From positions 95,517,495 through 95,581,494 of the forward strand of contig NC_090744.1 in NCBI RefSeq assembly GCF_036898095.1: 64,000 nt of DNA, given 5' to 3'. Positions 1 through 10,897 of the stretch are shown one piece after another; positions within the stretch are counted from its first letter, which is position 1; every line of letters begins with the position of its first letter. The position numbers and the translations under genes are program-made. Source of the DNA: Palaemon carinicauda (lineage: Eukaryota; Arthropoda; Malacostraca; Decapoda; Palaemonidae). A model generated the notes under the pieces. It worked only from the letters and a program-made list of their open reading frames with translations. It did not search any database and was not told where the DNA came from.

Positions 1-835
1 CGTCTAAGTAAAGGGAGGCTCTGATGTCCGATAAGTGGAGGAATTTTGCTATATTCCTCATCAGATGCGTAAACACCATAGGAGCTGTGCTTAGGCCAAA
101 ACACAGGGCTTGGAATTGGTAGACAACCTTTCCAAAAACGAATCTCAGGAAAGGTTGGGAGTCTGGATGAATAGGAACGTGAAAGTAGGCATCTTTCAGG
201 TCCAACGAGACCATCCAGTCCTCCTGCCTGACCGCTGCTAGGACCGACTTCGTCGTCTCCATCGTGAACGTCTGCTTGGTGACATACGCATTGAGCGCGC
301 TGACGTCCAGCACCGGTCTCCAACCTCCTGTCTTCTTGGCCACCAGAAAGAGACGGTTGTAGAAGCCCGGGGATTGATGGTCCCGGACTATAACCACTGC
401 CTTCTTCTGTACAAGGAGCGACACCTCCTGGTGCAACGCTAGCCTCTTGTCCTCTTCTTTGTAGTTGGGAGAGAGGTTGATGGGAGATGTGGTCAGAGGG
501 GGTTTGCGGCAGAATGGAATCCTGTAACCCTCCCTCAGCCAACTGACAGACTGGGCGTCTGCACCTCTCTTTTCCCAGGCTTGCCAGAAGATCTTGAGTC
601 TGGCTCCTACTGCTGTCTGGAGATGCGGAGAGTCAGTTTTTTCCTTTAGAAGCCTTGGAACTTTTCCTAGACTTGCTCCTGGAAGAGTCTGGACGGGAGC
701 TTCCTCGGCTGGGGGCTCTACCACGAAAGGGCGGTATGAACCTCGTAGCAGGAGTATCAGCCACTGGGGTGCGATAAGTCCTGGGGACTGAGGTAGCAAC
801 CTTAGTCTTACGAGCCGATGAGGCCACAAGATCAT
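1..835 (-). CDS. DIRS-1 reverse transcriptase, N-terminal part
   Basis: The frame is open from about 835 to the window edge without a stop. It contains FWQAWEKRGADAQSV, LREGYRIPF, GFYNRLFLVAKKTGGWRPVL, the motif A region SLDLKDAYFHVPIH with the catalytic Asp, ALCFGLSTAPMVFT and finally RASLYLD, where the window ends inside YLDD. The frame is +1 relative to gag and overlaps it by up to about 200 nt. An in-frame ATG lies at 835, but the true start, or use of frameshifting, cannot be decided here. Confidence 0.85.
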   Translation of the reverse strand, partial: MILWPHRLVRLRLLPQSPGLIAPQWLILLLRGSYRPFVVEPPAEEAPVQTLPGASLGKVPRLLKEKTDSPHLQTAVGARLKIFWQAWEKRGADAQSVSWLREGYRIPFCRKPPLTTSPINLSPNYKEEDKRLALHQEVSLLVQKKAVVIVRDHQSPGFYNRLFLVAKKTGGWRPVLDVSALNAYVTKQTFTMETTKSVLAAVRQEDWMVSLDLKDAYFHVPIHPDSQPFLRFVFGKVVYQFQALCFGLSTAPMVFTHLMRNIAKFLHLSDIRASLYLD

Positions 836-3320
836 GTGTGTCCTTTTGTATCAGGGCAGCAGACAAGTCCTTAACAAGCTCTTCGGGGAAGAGGAACTTC
901 GAGAGCGGAGCGAAAAGGAGTTGAGACCTTTTACAAGGTGTGATGCTGGAGGAAAGGAAGGTACATAGCTGTTCCCTTTTCTTAAGAACCCCTGACACAA
1001 ACATCGAAGCAAGCTCGCCAGATCCATCTCTAATGGCCTTATCCATGCAGGACATTAATAGCATGGCAGAATCCTTGTCCGCAGGGGAGGTCTTCTTGCT
1101 GAGGGCCCCCAGGCACCAGTCTAGGAAGTTGAACATCTCAAATGCTCTAAAAACACCCTTCAGGAAGTGATCAAGGTCTGAGAAGGTCCAGCAAACCTTA
1201 GAGCGCCTCATTGCTGTTCTACGAGGCGAGTCTACCAGACTTGAGAAGTCAGCCTGGGCAGAGGCAGGTACTCCCAAGCCTGGTTCCTCTCCTGTGGCAT
1301 ACCAAACGCCCGCTTTAGAAGTGAGCTTAGTCGGAGGAAACATGAACGAAGTCTTTCCAAGGTGTTGATTAGCCTGCAACCACTCCCCTAAGATCCTTAA
1401 CGCTCTCTTGGAGGACCTTGCTAAGACTAACTTAGTATATGTAGACTTAGCTGGCTGCATGCCCAGCGAAAACTCAGATGGCGGAGAGCGGGGGATAGCA
1501 GAGACAAAGTGGTCTGGGTATACCTCCCTAAACAGAGCCAAGACCTTACGAAAGTCAATAGAAGGTGGAGAAGACTTGGATTCATCCACGTCTGATGAGG
1601 GATCTAGGTGTGCCGCCTCATCATCAGACGCCTCATCACCAGAGTGTAGCGAAGAGATCGGTAAGGTATGCTGAACAGCAGAGTCAGCACGAGCTGGAAC
1701 AACAATATTTGTGGTTTCCTCTTCAAGAGTCTGTTGAGGGAACACCTGAGGCTCAGACTGCAAAGGCTGATCAAAAGAAGTAGCAGAAGGTAGGCGCATG
1801 GGTGGAGGAGGCTGACTCCTAGCATGAGTGTCTGAACTCAAGGGTTGCGCTTGCTGAGTGGTTGGCGGATGCGCAGTAGCAAGTTCCTGAGGAACGAGTT
1901 GAGGTTCCTGAGGTGTGAGCTGTGAGCGATGAGGTAGTGGCTGCGCAGAACACAGTAATTGTCTCGCGAGTTGAGGTTCCTGAGGCGCAAGGCTAAGGTG
2001 TTGTGCTTGCCTTGAGGAGGGTTGAGCTCGCTGCAGCGAGAGCTGAGGAGACTGACTCATGGATGGGAGAGGTTGTTGTACCTCAAGAGAGTGTTGCCTC
2101 ATTGGTGGAACTGCAAGTGGAAGCGGAGGAAGTAAGGTATAAGCTTCCTGTTCCCATTGCTGAGGTTGCCTTAAGGAAGGCGGAGGGAGCTGCACACCAC
2201 TGGAAACAGTAAACTCAGAACGTGGTAAGGTATCCTGAGGAGCCTCAACATCGTACGCCTGGCAGGCAGTACTGCGGTCAGGCGGAGCGAGCGCAGGAGG
2301 AGGTGTAACCTTCTCAGCCTGACACTCACGCATCAAGACCGCAAGTTGTGACTGCATGGACTGCAGTAGAGTCAACTTGGGGTCGGCAGACACTAAGGTC
2401 TGCTGAGGTAAAGCCTTAACAGCAGAGATCTGTTGTGGCAGAACCTTACTCCTCTTAGGCGGAGTGCATTCAACTGGTGACTGCGGCGAGTCAGAGCTGA
2501 TCCAATGACTGCAGCCCGGTTGAGTTCTAGATGTCTGGACTCTGCGTTTGAGTGGTCTTGAGACCTGAGTCCAGCGTTTCTTCCCTGACAATTGATCAGC
2601 AGACGAGTAAAAGACGGGCTCAATCGTCTGCAGGTGGGAGTGACGGTCTCTGGAAGACACGCCCGCAACCACCGAGGATACTTCTGTGCGCCGATCAAGG
2701 CCTGCCGAACCCTTTTGCCCTTCGACATTGCTTCTCCCCTGGGCTTGGGAGCTTGCAAGAGGTCCCGGACTGGGAGGACGACTGGCACGCACAGAAGTAT
2801 CCTCACGCACCACACTGACACTGACACTAGCACTTGGCACTGCACTGACACTAGCACTCGTCACAGCACTGGCACTAATTCCACCCACTGCACTCTTGAC
2901 CTTAAGTTCCTTGACTTCAGCCATAAGAGACTTATGATCACTAACCACTGACTCTACTTTGTCACCTAAGGCCTGAATGGCACGCAAAACAACAGACATA
3001 TCAGGCTGAGGGCAAATAGTAGGTTCGGGGGTAGCCACTACAGGGGTAGGAAAAGGAAGGGGATCATGAGGTGAGGAAAAAAGTGAAGAGTGAGAAGAAC
3101 TCCTCCTAACTCTCTCTCTCTCTAACTTGGTTGAATACTTAAGAAGACGGACAAAATCAAGTTCCGAAAGTCCGGCGCATTCCTCACATCGATCTTCTAA
3201 CTGACAGGGTCTTTCCCTACAGTCAGAACAAGCGGTGTGAGGATCTACCGAGGCCTTCGGAATACGCCTATTACAAGACCTACATCGTCTATGGGTGGGG
3301 GCTTGTGAAATGTCAGACAT
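633..3320 (-). CDS. DIRS-1 Gag-like protein, 895 aa, intact
   Basis: This is the first ORF of the DIRS element, presumed to package the element RNA. The start at 3320 gives MSDISQAPTHRRCRSC, equivalent to the starts of the DIRS-4 and DIRS-5 gags. It has an N-terminal Cys/His cluster (C13, C16, H28, C31, C34, C39, C45, C48), then a Ser/Arg/Pro/Gln-rich middle (about 75-640), a conserved region around SIDFRKVLALFREVYPDHF, and a basic SR-rich tail ending KASKGKN. No frame breaks are seen over 2.7 kb. The RT frame overlaps its 3' end in the +1 frame. Confidence 0.85.
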   Translation of the reverse strand: MSDISQAPTHRRCRSCNRRIPKASVDPHTACSDCRERPCQLEDRCEECAGLSELDFVRLLKYSTKLERERVRRSSSHSSLFSSPHDPLPFPTPVVATPEPTICPQPDMSVVLRAIQALGDKVESVVSDHKSLMAEVKELKVKSAVGGISASAVTSASVSAVPSASVSVSVVREDTSVRASRPPSPGPLASSQAQGRSNVEGQKGSAGLDRRTEVSSVVAGVSSRDRHSHLQTIEPVFYSSADQLSGKKRWTQVSRPLKRRVQTSRTQPGCSHWISSDSPQSPVECTPPKRSKVLPQQISAVKALPQQTLVSADPKLTLLQSMQSQLAVLMRECQAEKVTPPPALAPPDRSTACQAYDVEAPQDTLPRSEFTVSSGVQLPPPSLRQPQQWEQEAYTLLPPLPLAVPPMRQHSLEVQQPLPSMSQSPQLSLQRAQPSSRQAQHLSLAPQEPQLARQLLCSAQPLPHRSQLTPQEPQLVPQELATAHPPTTQQAQPLSSDTHARSQPPPPMRLPSATSFDQPLQSEPQVFPQQTLEEETTNIVVPARADSAVQHTLPISSLHSGDEASDDEAAHLDPSSDVDESKSSPPSIDFRKVLALFREVYPDHFVSAIPRSPPSEFSLGMQPAKSTYTKLVLARSSKRALRILGEWLQANQHLGKTSFMFPPTKLTSKAGVWYATGEEPGLGVPASAQADFSSLVDSPRRTAMRRSKVCWTFSDLDHFLKGVFRAFEMFNFLDWCLGALSKKTSPADKDSAMLLMSCMDKAIRDGSGELASMFVSGVLKKREQLCTFLSSSITPCKRSQLLFAPLSKFLFPEELVKDLSAALIQKDTHDLVASSARKTKVATSVPRTYRTPVADTPATRFIPPFRGRAPSRGSSRPDSSRSKSRKSSKASKGKN

Positions 3321-3539
3321 CTTGAATCAAAAGAGTTAGCCAAGTGGGGTTTCAAAATCAAGCAAAAGATCGTTAACCGTTAATCAGGACTAAATAATAG
3401 CTATCTAAGCTAATATAGAAGTTTTCCAGTAAAGCGACAGCCGAAATCTGAGAGAATACTTCACCAAAAGCCGTGAAAATACTCGAAGATCATAAGCGTA
3501 TCCCAGAACGTCTTGCCGGAAGCACGACAGAGGAAAAAT

Positions 3540-3703
3540 TGAGGAGGTGTCAACAAGAAGTACTATAGTACCTGGCCACAGGTGGCGCTGGTAAGTACAC
3601 CCCCTTCTAGTATTGTGATAGCTGGCGTATCCCTCCATAGAATTCTGTCGGGCAACGGAGTTGACAGCTACATGATTATCGGGTAAGTTTAATATTGAAA
3701 AAT
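3540..3703 (-). repeat. DIRS-1 5' inverted terminal repeat
   Basis: The stretch from gaggaggtgtcaacaagaag to the terminal gggtaagtttaatattgaaa is repeated at 13625-13791 (same orientation) and inverted at 7075-7260. This is the ITR shared by DIRS-1 and DIRS-2. The junction with flanking DNA is near 3703, where similarity to the DIRS-2 end stops. Confidence 0.8.
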
Positions 3704-5217
3704 ACAAATTGATAAAATAATTTGTGATTTATTCCCATACGTAATACAAACCTTCGACCATTAATAGGAGACCCATCCCAAGGAAAGGTGGAATTCCCTA
3801 CCGACCTATGCTAGTTTCTTGACCCAAGAAATATCAAAGCACTTTGGTCTTGGAGAAGAGAGAAACTGATGATTCCCGTCAACATCTAAACAACCTGAGC
3901 CAGGAGATGTCGCATGTGCTTAGGTAAGGTCCCTACCAAGAGACTAGTAGACAGTCATGGAGGAACCTATATCCGTAATAATATTGTCTGAACATGTGGC
4001 CATATGAGGAACTGAGCATATATTCCATCAATCCTCTCTCATTTGGGAGGATGGGGGCAAAGCTTCATTACAGAACTAGTCAAACATAATGAAGTGACTG
4101 CTTCAACCCAAATCAGAAATAAGACCGGGGAGAACTTCCAGATATTCTATCTCTCCTTGGAGACTACGTTGCAACTCTCATCTTGGGACGAGTTGCTACT
4201 TGCACCCTGAGGGAGCTAGGTTCACAAAACGGCTTGTTGAGTAACTACTGCAGGACCAAGGATAGGGTTCTCCAGGAATCTGTGGGTAAACTCCCATGGA
4301 TAGGCTAGTGAAACAGCAAGTATTGTTTGTTGTGAGACTCCTACCTTCAGGACTAGCACTACTAACAGGTTCTTCCTGAAGGTTAGACAGGATCTGATAT
4401 CCATGACTTTGAGTGCTTGAAGCAAGATGATACTTCCAGAATTTCATAGTATCAGCACAGCGGAGGGTGCATGAGTCAGGAGTAGTTCTTGGATATCTAT
4501 CCAACCTTTTGGCTTGGGGAAGTTTTTGAGCTTCCACAAGGGTATCAAATATCTGTAACCAGTGACGTAGCATCCTCAAAGTACAGGATCATTCTACACA
4601 CTGCTAAACAAGATTGGAGTAAACAAGATTGGAGTTGTGCCGGCCTAGAAGGCTAGCTCTGGAACATGACCTCTGGACAAAGGAGTAGAAGACCTCCCTT
4701 CATTGAGAATGACTCATGACATCTGACATGTCATTCAGTATGCTCATTCTAATTAATAGGCTGAGGCTCGAGAGTAGTGTAGGGGTCAGCTCCTATGATG
4801 GTCGATCAATCATACAGGAGGATCACCTTGAAAAACCAAAGAACTCGAGCAATATCCCAAAGAGACTGGAGTTCCTTTAACAGAGAGACCATTTAAAGCT
4901 ACTTCTATGCTCAGGCTGGTCCTCTGAAGGCTGAGCTCTTGATTTTCAGTATGAGGTCTCTTTAAAAACTGTGAGATAGCCTTTTCAGCCGAGACTAAGA
5001 GGGCTTTCACAGCGAAGGAAAATGAAGCAAACCGTAGTTCATTGCAGAGGGTCCGACCTGCGACAAAATCCCTCCTATAAGATGCCACAAACAGGAGAAG
5101 GATAGTTCTACCAGCTCATAGCAGAGCATCAGCAAATCCGGATGCCACCCAGGTGTCGCACTCATAAGCCTTTAAAGTAACATGAATAAATGAATTCATT
5201 CACAGACTGACAGGGGC
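3704..5217. other. Non-coding spacer, no recognised feature
   Basis: No supported exon, RNA gene or transposase was found. Short open frames (for example 4196-4579 and 4810-5088 minus) lack recognisable domains or splice context. The sequence has the look of old repeat debris. It is probably ELYS intron or downstream flank. Confidence 0.5.
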
Positions 5218-5870
5218 ATATTATTATTATCATTATTTTTATTATTATATCTTTCTAAGGTACAACCCTAGTTGGAAAAGCAGGATGCTATAAGCCCAGG
5301 GAGCCCAACAGGAAAAATAGCAGTGAGGAAAGGAGAAGGAAAAATAAAATATCTTAACAGTAACAACATTAAAATAAATATTTCCTATGATAAAAACTAT
5401 AACAAAACAAGAGGAAGAGAAATTAGATAGAATAGTGTGCCCCAGTATAACCTCAAGAAAGAGAACTATAACCCAAGACAGTGGAAGATCATGGTACAGA
5501 GGCTATGGCACTCCCCAAGACTAGAGAACAACATTTTGCTTTAGGAGTTTCCTTCTCCTAGAAAAGCTGCTTACCATAGCTGAAGAGTCTCTTCTACCCT
5601 TACCAAGAGGAAAGTAGCCACTGAACAATTAGAGTGCCGTAGTTAACCCCTTGGGCGAAGAGGAATTGTTTGGTAATCTCAGTGATGCCAAGTGCATGAG
5701 GACAGAGGAGAATCTGTAAAGAATATGCCAGACTATTCGGTGTATGTGTAGGTAAAGAGAAAGTGAACCGTAACCAGAGAGAAGGATCCAATGAAGTTCT
5801 GTCTGGCCAATCAAAGGAGCCCATAACTCTCTAGTGGTAGTATCTCAACGGGTGGCTGGTGCCCTGGCCA
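5218..5870 (-). repeat. LINE-associated repeat, 3' end with TAA-rich tail
   Basis: The stretch starts with a TTATTATTAT-like tail and then tacaaccctagttggaaaag and ggatgctataagcccaggga, reading as the 3' end of a LINE on the minus strand. The same 3' end is present at 22490 (attached to RT coding sequence), 15655, 39960 and 62885. The distal part, with atggtacagaggctatggcac, is present in opposite orientation at 61240-61620. No intact ORF is seen. Confidence 0.7.
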
Positions 5871-7074
5871 ACCTGCTCGCTGTGCAAAACTCAAAGTATC
5901 TAGAGGGTCTGGTATGTTGGAAGGAGACATATTGCTGCTAATTCCCAAGAATACGAGGAAAGTAATAAGCCTTTCCGCAAAGTACGAAAATGAGAGTTAC
6001 TGATCCTACTCCGAGGCCCTGTTGATTGAGAGCATCTAGCACATTACTATATCTTGTGTATAACTCAATCAGACTGTCAACTGACCAAGGTATAACTACT
6101 TCCCCAATAGCTAAGATAGGTCTGTGAAACAGAACCCCTTTACTTGTGGATGTAAATCCCATAAGTAATTTGCTGTTATTCACAACTATTGGCTTAAAAA
6201 CTGTTGGGAAGATTCAAGTTGGTTGCAAACAGGTGATTTACTTCCATGAGTGTTCATGTGCTGTAACTGCGTGCCATCCTTGGATCCATCCAATGGCATA
6301 CTCCATTTCCCTATTCTAAGCTGAGTAGGCCGAAGACGACACTTGTAAGGAAGACACAGCGCCCCTCCCCTAGCATTTAGTCGCAGTTCACCAATGAAGC
6401 TCCAGCGATGTTCAAAGAAAACCATCTTTTAGCTCATATTGTCAGCCACATACACGATGGAAAGGATAGCAACACTTGCCACCTCTGGAAATCTGGCAGG
6501 TTACACAGTACCTATAAACCAATTACAGTTATAAGGAAGATAACAATTCCAACTGTAATATCCTTCAGACAAGATTCAAACTGAAAGGAAAAGCAAAAAA
6601 TTAAAACAGCCATGTGCGACTGGCAAATAGTGCATCAGTACTCATCGGCAGCCAAAGTCAAAGTGAAGGTTACGCTACCTGGTGAGAGGGCGGGGCTTCC
6701 AGCTGTGTTTACAACATTAAAAACTTAACGGCCAGTTCCAGATAAGCTGAAGTCATATTCCTATTAAAGGTCCAAGGTATGTACAGTATTATGTGTAGGA
6801 AAAAAAACTATTTCCAGCATGCCATGTTACACACTATGCCTACCTTTAATTTTTCTTCAAGTACTACTAAATAATCAGTGTTATTTACTTGATCTTTCAA
6901 AATTACCAGAAGTCCAATGTCTTTGATCTATTTAAAATCTGAGCTTATGGTACAAAACTTACACTGTATATGGCACTGCATGTATTTATTAATTGTATAC
7001 TGTAATACTAAAATTTTGATTAAACTTTAACTAATGCAGCAATAAATATCAAGATAATAGTCTTCCACGTTAAT
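5871..7074. other. Non-coding spacer, no recognised feature
   Basis: AT-rich sequence between the LINE repeat and DIRS-2. No conserved coding frame, hairpin family or RNA gene is recognised. Confidence 0.5.
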
Positions 7075-7315
7075 ATGTTATTTTTATTAATAAAATAAAT
7101 TTTTGAATATACTTACCCGATAATCATGTAGCTGTCAACTCCGTTGCCCGACAGAATTCTATGGAGGGATACGCCAGCTATCACAATACTAGAAGGGGGT
7201 GTATTTACCAGCGCCACCTGTGGCCAGGTACTCAAGTAATTCTTGTTGACACCTCCTCAATTATTCCTCGGTCCACTGGTTCTCTATGGGGAGGAAGGGA
7301 GGGTCGATTAAATCA
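7075..7315. repeat. DIRS-2 3' inverted terminal repeat
   Basis: The segment from tgttatttttattaataaa through cccgataatcatgtagctgt to gttgacacctcctcaatt is the inverse of 13625-13791. About 60 bp beyond it (cggtccactggttctctatg and onward) occurs only on this side and leads into the internal complementary region. Confidence 0.8.
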
Positions 7316-7405
7316 TGATTATCGGGTAAGTATATTCAAAAATTTATTTTATTAATAAAAATAACATTTTTCAATATTAAACTTACCCGATAATCATGTA
7401 GCTGA
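7316..7405. repeat. DIRS-2 internal complementary region
   Basis: It contains the complement of the extreme left end (aaaaatttattttattaata) fused to the complement of the extreme right end (tttttcaatattaaacttac). In DIRS elements this region templates joining of the ends into a circle, which the recombinase then inserts. The fusion point falls at about 7368. Confidence 0.75.
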
Positions 7406-7789
7406 TTCACACCCAGGGGGGTGGGTGAAAACCAGTGTACAAGATTAAAGGATAGCTAAGTATCCCATATTTCATATAATCAGTTATCCACAATAACAAT
7501 GAAATAATAAGTACCTGGTAAGGAAGTCGACTTGAACCGTTACTCTGCCTTTAATAAGATCGTCTTCCTTACTGAGCGCAGCGTTCCTCTTGGGAGGCTG
7601 AATCAACTCAAAGGTGCTAAAGTATACAGGGCTGCAACCCATACTAAAGGACCTCATCACAACCTTTAACCTTGGCGCTTCTCAAGAAAGAATTGACCAC
7701 CCGCCAAATCAACAAGGATGTGGAAGGCTTCTTAGCCGACCGTACAACCCATAAAAAGTATTCAAGAGAAAGGTTAAAAAGTTATGGGA

Positions 7790-8796
7790 TTATGGGAATG
7801 TAGTGGCTGAGCCCTCGCCTACTACTGCATTCGTTGCTACGAATGGACCCAGGGTGTAGCAGTACTCGTAAAGAGACTGGACATCTTTGAGATAGAATGA
7901 TGCGAACACTGACTTGTTTCTCCAATAGGTTGCATCCATAACACTCTGCAGAGAACGGTTCTGTTTGAAGGCCACTGAAGTAGCCACAGCTCTCACTTCA
8001 TGTGTCCTTACCTTCAGCAAAGCAAGGTCTTCTTCCTTCAGATGAGAATTTGCTTCTCTAATCAGAAGCCTGATGTAGTAAGAAACTGAGTTCTTAGACA
8101 TTGGTAGAGAAGGCTTCTTGATAGCACACCATAAGGCTTCTGATTGTCCTCGTAATGGTTTTGACCTTCTTAGATAGTACTTAAGAGCTCTAACTGGGCA
8201 AAGTACTCTCTCCAGTTCGTACCCCACCATGTTGGACAGGCTTGGGATCTCGAACGACTTAGGCCAAGGACGGGAAGGAAGCTCGTTTTAGCCAAAAAAC
8301 CGAGCTGCAAGGAACATGTAGCCGTTTCAGATGTGAAACCTATGTTCCTGCTGAAGGCGTGGATCTCACTTACTCTTTTACCTGTTGCTAAGCACACGAG
8401 GAAAAGAGTTTTTAATGTGAGGTCCTTAAAAGAGGCTGATTGGAGCGGTTCAAATCCTGATGACATTAGGAACCTTAGGACCACGTCTAGATTCCAGCCT
8501 GGAGTGGACAACCGACGTTCCTTTGAGGTCTCAAAAGACCTAAGGAGGTCCTGTAGATCTTTGTTGGAGGAAAGATCCAAGCCTCTGTGGCGGAAAACCG
8601 CTGCCAACAAACTTCTGTAACCCTTGATCGTAGGAGCTGATAGGGATCTTACGTTCCTTAGATGTAACAGGAAGTCAGCAATCTGGGTTACATTGGTACT
8701 GGTTGAGGAAAACTGCATTGGCCTTGCACCAGCTTCGGAAGACTTCCCATTAAGACTGATAGACTCTGAGAGTGGATGTCGTCCTTGCTCTGGCAA
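7790..8796 (-). pseudogene. DIRS-2 tyrosine recombinase, one frameshift
   Basis: The YR inserts circular DIRS DNA. The N-terminal half (8796 to about 8300) has ADFLLHLRNVRSLSAPTIKG and the box I Arg in LATGKRVSEIHAF. The C-terminal half (8230 to 7790) has HEVR (the HxxR motif), TYWRNKSVFASFYLKDV with the nucleophile Tyr, and the tail LGPFVATNAVVGEG. The halves are in different frames, broken near 8290 after GFLAK. All catalytic residues are present but split. Confidence 0.82.
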
Positions 8797-8861
8797 TCGC
8801 TCTGGCTGCCTCCTTCGAAAAGCCTCTAGCTCTTGAGAGTCTTTCGATAGTCTGAAGGCAG

Positions 8862-10172
8862 TCAGACGAAGAGCGTGGAGGTTGGGTGTACCTTCTTTAC
8901 GTGAGGTTGACGCAGAAGGTCCACTCTAGGAGGAAGAGTCCTGGGAACGTCGACCAGCCATTGCAGTACCTCAGTGAACCATTCTCTCGCGGGCCAGAGG
9001 GGAGCAACCAACGTCAGCCGTGTCCCTTTGTGAGAGGCGAACTTCTGAAGTACCCTGTTGACAATCTTGAACGGCGGGAATGCATACAGGTTGAGATGGG
9101 ACCAATCCAGCAGAAAGGCATCCACGCGAACTGCTGCTGGGTCTGGAATCGGAGAACAATACAAGAGGAGCCTCTTGGTCATCGAGGTAGCGAATAGATC
9201 TATGGTTGGCTGACCCCACAGGGCCCAAAGTCTGCTGCAAACATTCTTGTGAAGGGTCCACTCTGTGGGGAAGACCTGACCCTTCCGGCTGAGGCGATCT
9301 GCCATGACATTCATATCGCCCTGAATGAGCCTCGTTACCAGCGTGAGCTTTCGATCTTTTGACCAAATGAGGAGGTCCCTTGCGATCTCGAACAACTTCC
9401 TCGAATGAGTCCCTCCCTGCTTGGAGATGTAAGCCAAGGCTGTGGTGTAGTCGGAGTTCACCTCCACCACCTTGTTAAGCTGGAGGGACTTGAAGTTTAT
9501 CAAGGCCAAATGAACTGCCAACAACTCCTTGCAATAGATGTGAAGTGTCCTTTGCTCCTGATTCCATGTTCCCGAGCATTCCTGTCCGTCCAGTGTCGCA
9601 CCCCAGCCCGTGTCCGATGCGTCCGAGAAGAGACGGTGGTCGGAGGTCTGAACAGCCAAAGGTAGACCTTCCTTGAGAAGAATGCTGTTCTTCCACCACG
9701 TTAGAGTAGACCTCATCTCTTCGGAAACAGGAACTGAGCCCGTCTCTAGCGTCATGTCCTTTATCCAGTGAGCAGCTAGATGATACTGAAGGGGGCGGAG
9801 GTGGAGTCTCCCTAACTCGATGAACAGGGCCAGCGATGAAAGTGTCCCTGTTAGACTCATCCACTGCCTGACTAAGCATCGGTTCCTTCTCAGCATGCTC
9901 TGGATGCATTCTAGGGCTTGGAAGATCCTTGGGGCCGACGGACAAGTCCGAAAAGCTCGACTCTGAAGATCCATACCCAAGGAGACAATGGTCTGGGATG
10001 GAACGAGCTGAGACTCCTCAAAATTGACCAGGAGGCCCAGTTCCTTGGTCAGATCCATAGTCCATTTGAAAATCTCCAGACAGCGACGACTTGAGGGAGC
10101 TCTTAAAAGCCAGTCGTCTGACGGAGCCAGACACAAGATCATGATACTGCTGCACAGTCTGTAAACTGTCAA
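8862..10172 (-). pseudogene. DIRS-2 RT remnant, RNase H and methyltransferase-like region
   Basis: One 436-codon open frame. It starts in former gag sequence and joins RT at DDWLLRAPSS, so RT upstream of the YLDD loop is missing. RNase H follows: LFSDASDTGWGA (Asp), CKELLAVHLAL (Glu), VNSDYTTALAYI (Asp; Tyr stands where DIRS-4 has Asn). Then come IDLFATSMTKR, DAFLLDWSHLNLYAFPPF and VAPLWPAREWF, the region called methyltransferase-like in DIRS1 elements. It is intact as an ORF but useless as an RT. Confidence 0.82.
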
Positions 10173-10721
10173 TCATGGGCAAGCGAGGAAGTACAGTGAC
10201 AACCCGAATCTGTCTAGACTGTCTGGGTCGTACAGACAACTCCTTAACGGGTTGCTGAGGTTGCCGCACTGCGTCACAACAAGTCCCTTCTGTTGGTTGT
10301 TGAACGTCTTCCCCGTGACACATTGACTCCGTAAACAAAAAATCCTCTAACAAGGACTAAGCTTGGACTGCATGTCATGCAACACAGCTCAAGGTCTATG
10401 GGAGCAGGTGTGGTAACAGATGGGATTAGCGGCTGAAGTGTAACCATTACCTTCCCTGTAAGCATGTTATGCTTAAATAAAAGTCCATAAGAGGTTATGC
10501 AGCTAAAGGCTCCCTCCAAATGACAGAGTCCTCAAGGGAATATCAGAAGGAGGGAGAAAAGAACTTTCTCATCTACAGGGACCTTATCCTAGAAAAGCTA
10601 AGTTCTCTGAGTGAGGGTTCACTGGTGCAAAGCAGCAGACTAGAAGGCAACGTTATGAAACTGCTTGACAGTCTAGTGAGTTGGCAACAACCCAAGATGT
10701 GTTGAGAAGCATGCGGTAAGG

Positions 10722-10897
10722 TATGCAGAGCATGATGTATGCAGAGTATGCTGTATGCAGAGCATGCTGTATGTAGAGCATGTTGTATGCAGAGCATGCT
10801 GAATGCAGAGCATGCTGTATGCAGAGCATGTTGTATGCAGAGCATGCTGAATGCAGAGCATGCTGAATGCTGAGCATGTAGTAAGCAGAGCCTGCTG
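10722..10897 (-). repeat. 16 bp minisatellite in DIRS-2 gag
   Basis: About eleven copies of gcagagcatgctgtat with point changes. The unit length is not a multiple of three, so the gag frame cannot pass through it cleanly. DIRS-3 has a related array with a 21 bp unit at 27230-27385. Confidence 0.85.

Larger units (their letters stand above)
1..3703 (-). mobile_element. DIRS-1: DIRS-like retrotransposon, 5' part, cut by window edge
   Basis: The element begins at its 5' inverted terminal repeat (3703) and runs leftward off the window: ITR, short leader, complete gag ORF, then reverse transcriptase up to the start of the YLDD motif. The ITR matches the 5' ITR of DIRS-2 almost base for base. The fully open gag and RT suggest a young copy. 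RNase H, recombinase and 3' end lie outside. Confidence 0.85.

Noticed and set aside
4810..5088. Possible ELYS or other exon on the minus strand
   Set aside because: No splice-compatible boundaries in the right phase and no similarity I recognise.
10722..10897. Regular short repeats that could suggest a CRISPR array
   Set aside because: The units are contiguous with no unique spacers and lie inside a retrotransposon gag; this is a minisatellite in a eukaryotic genome.
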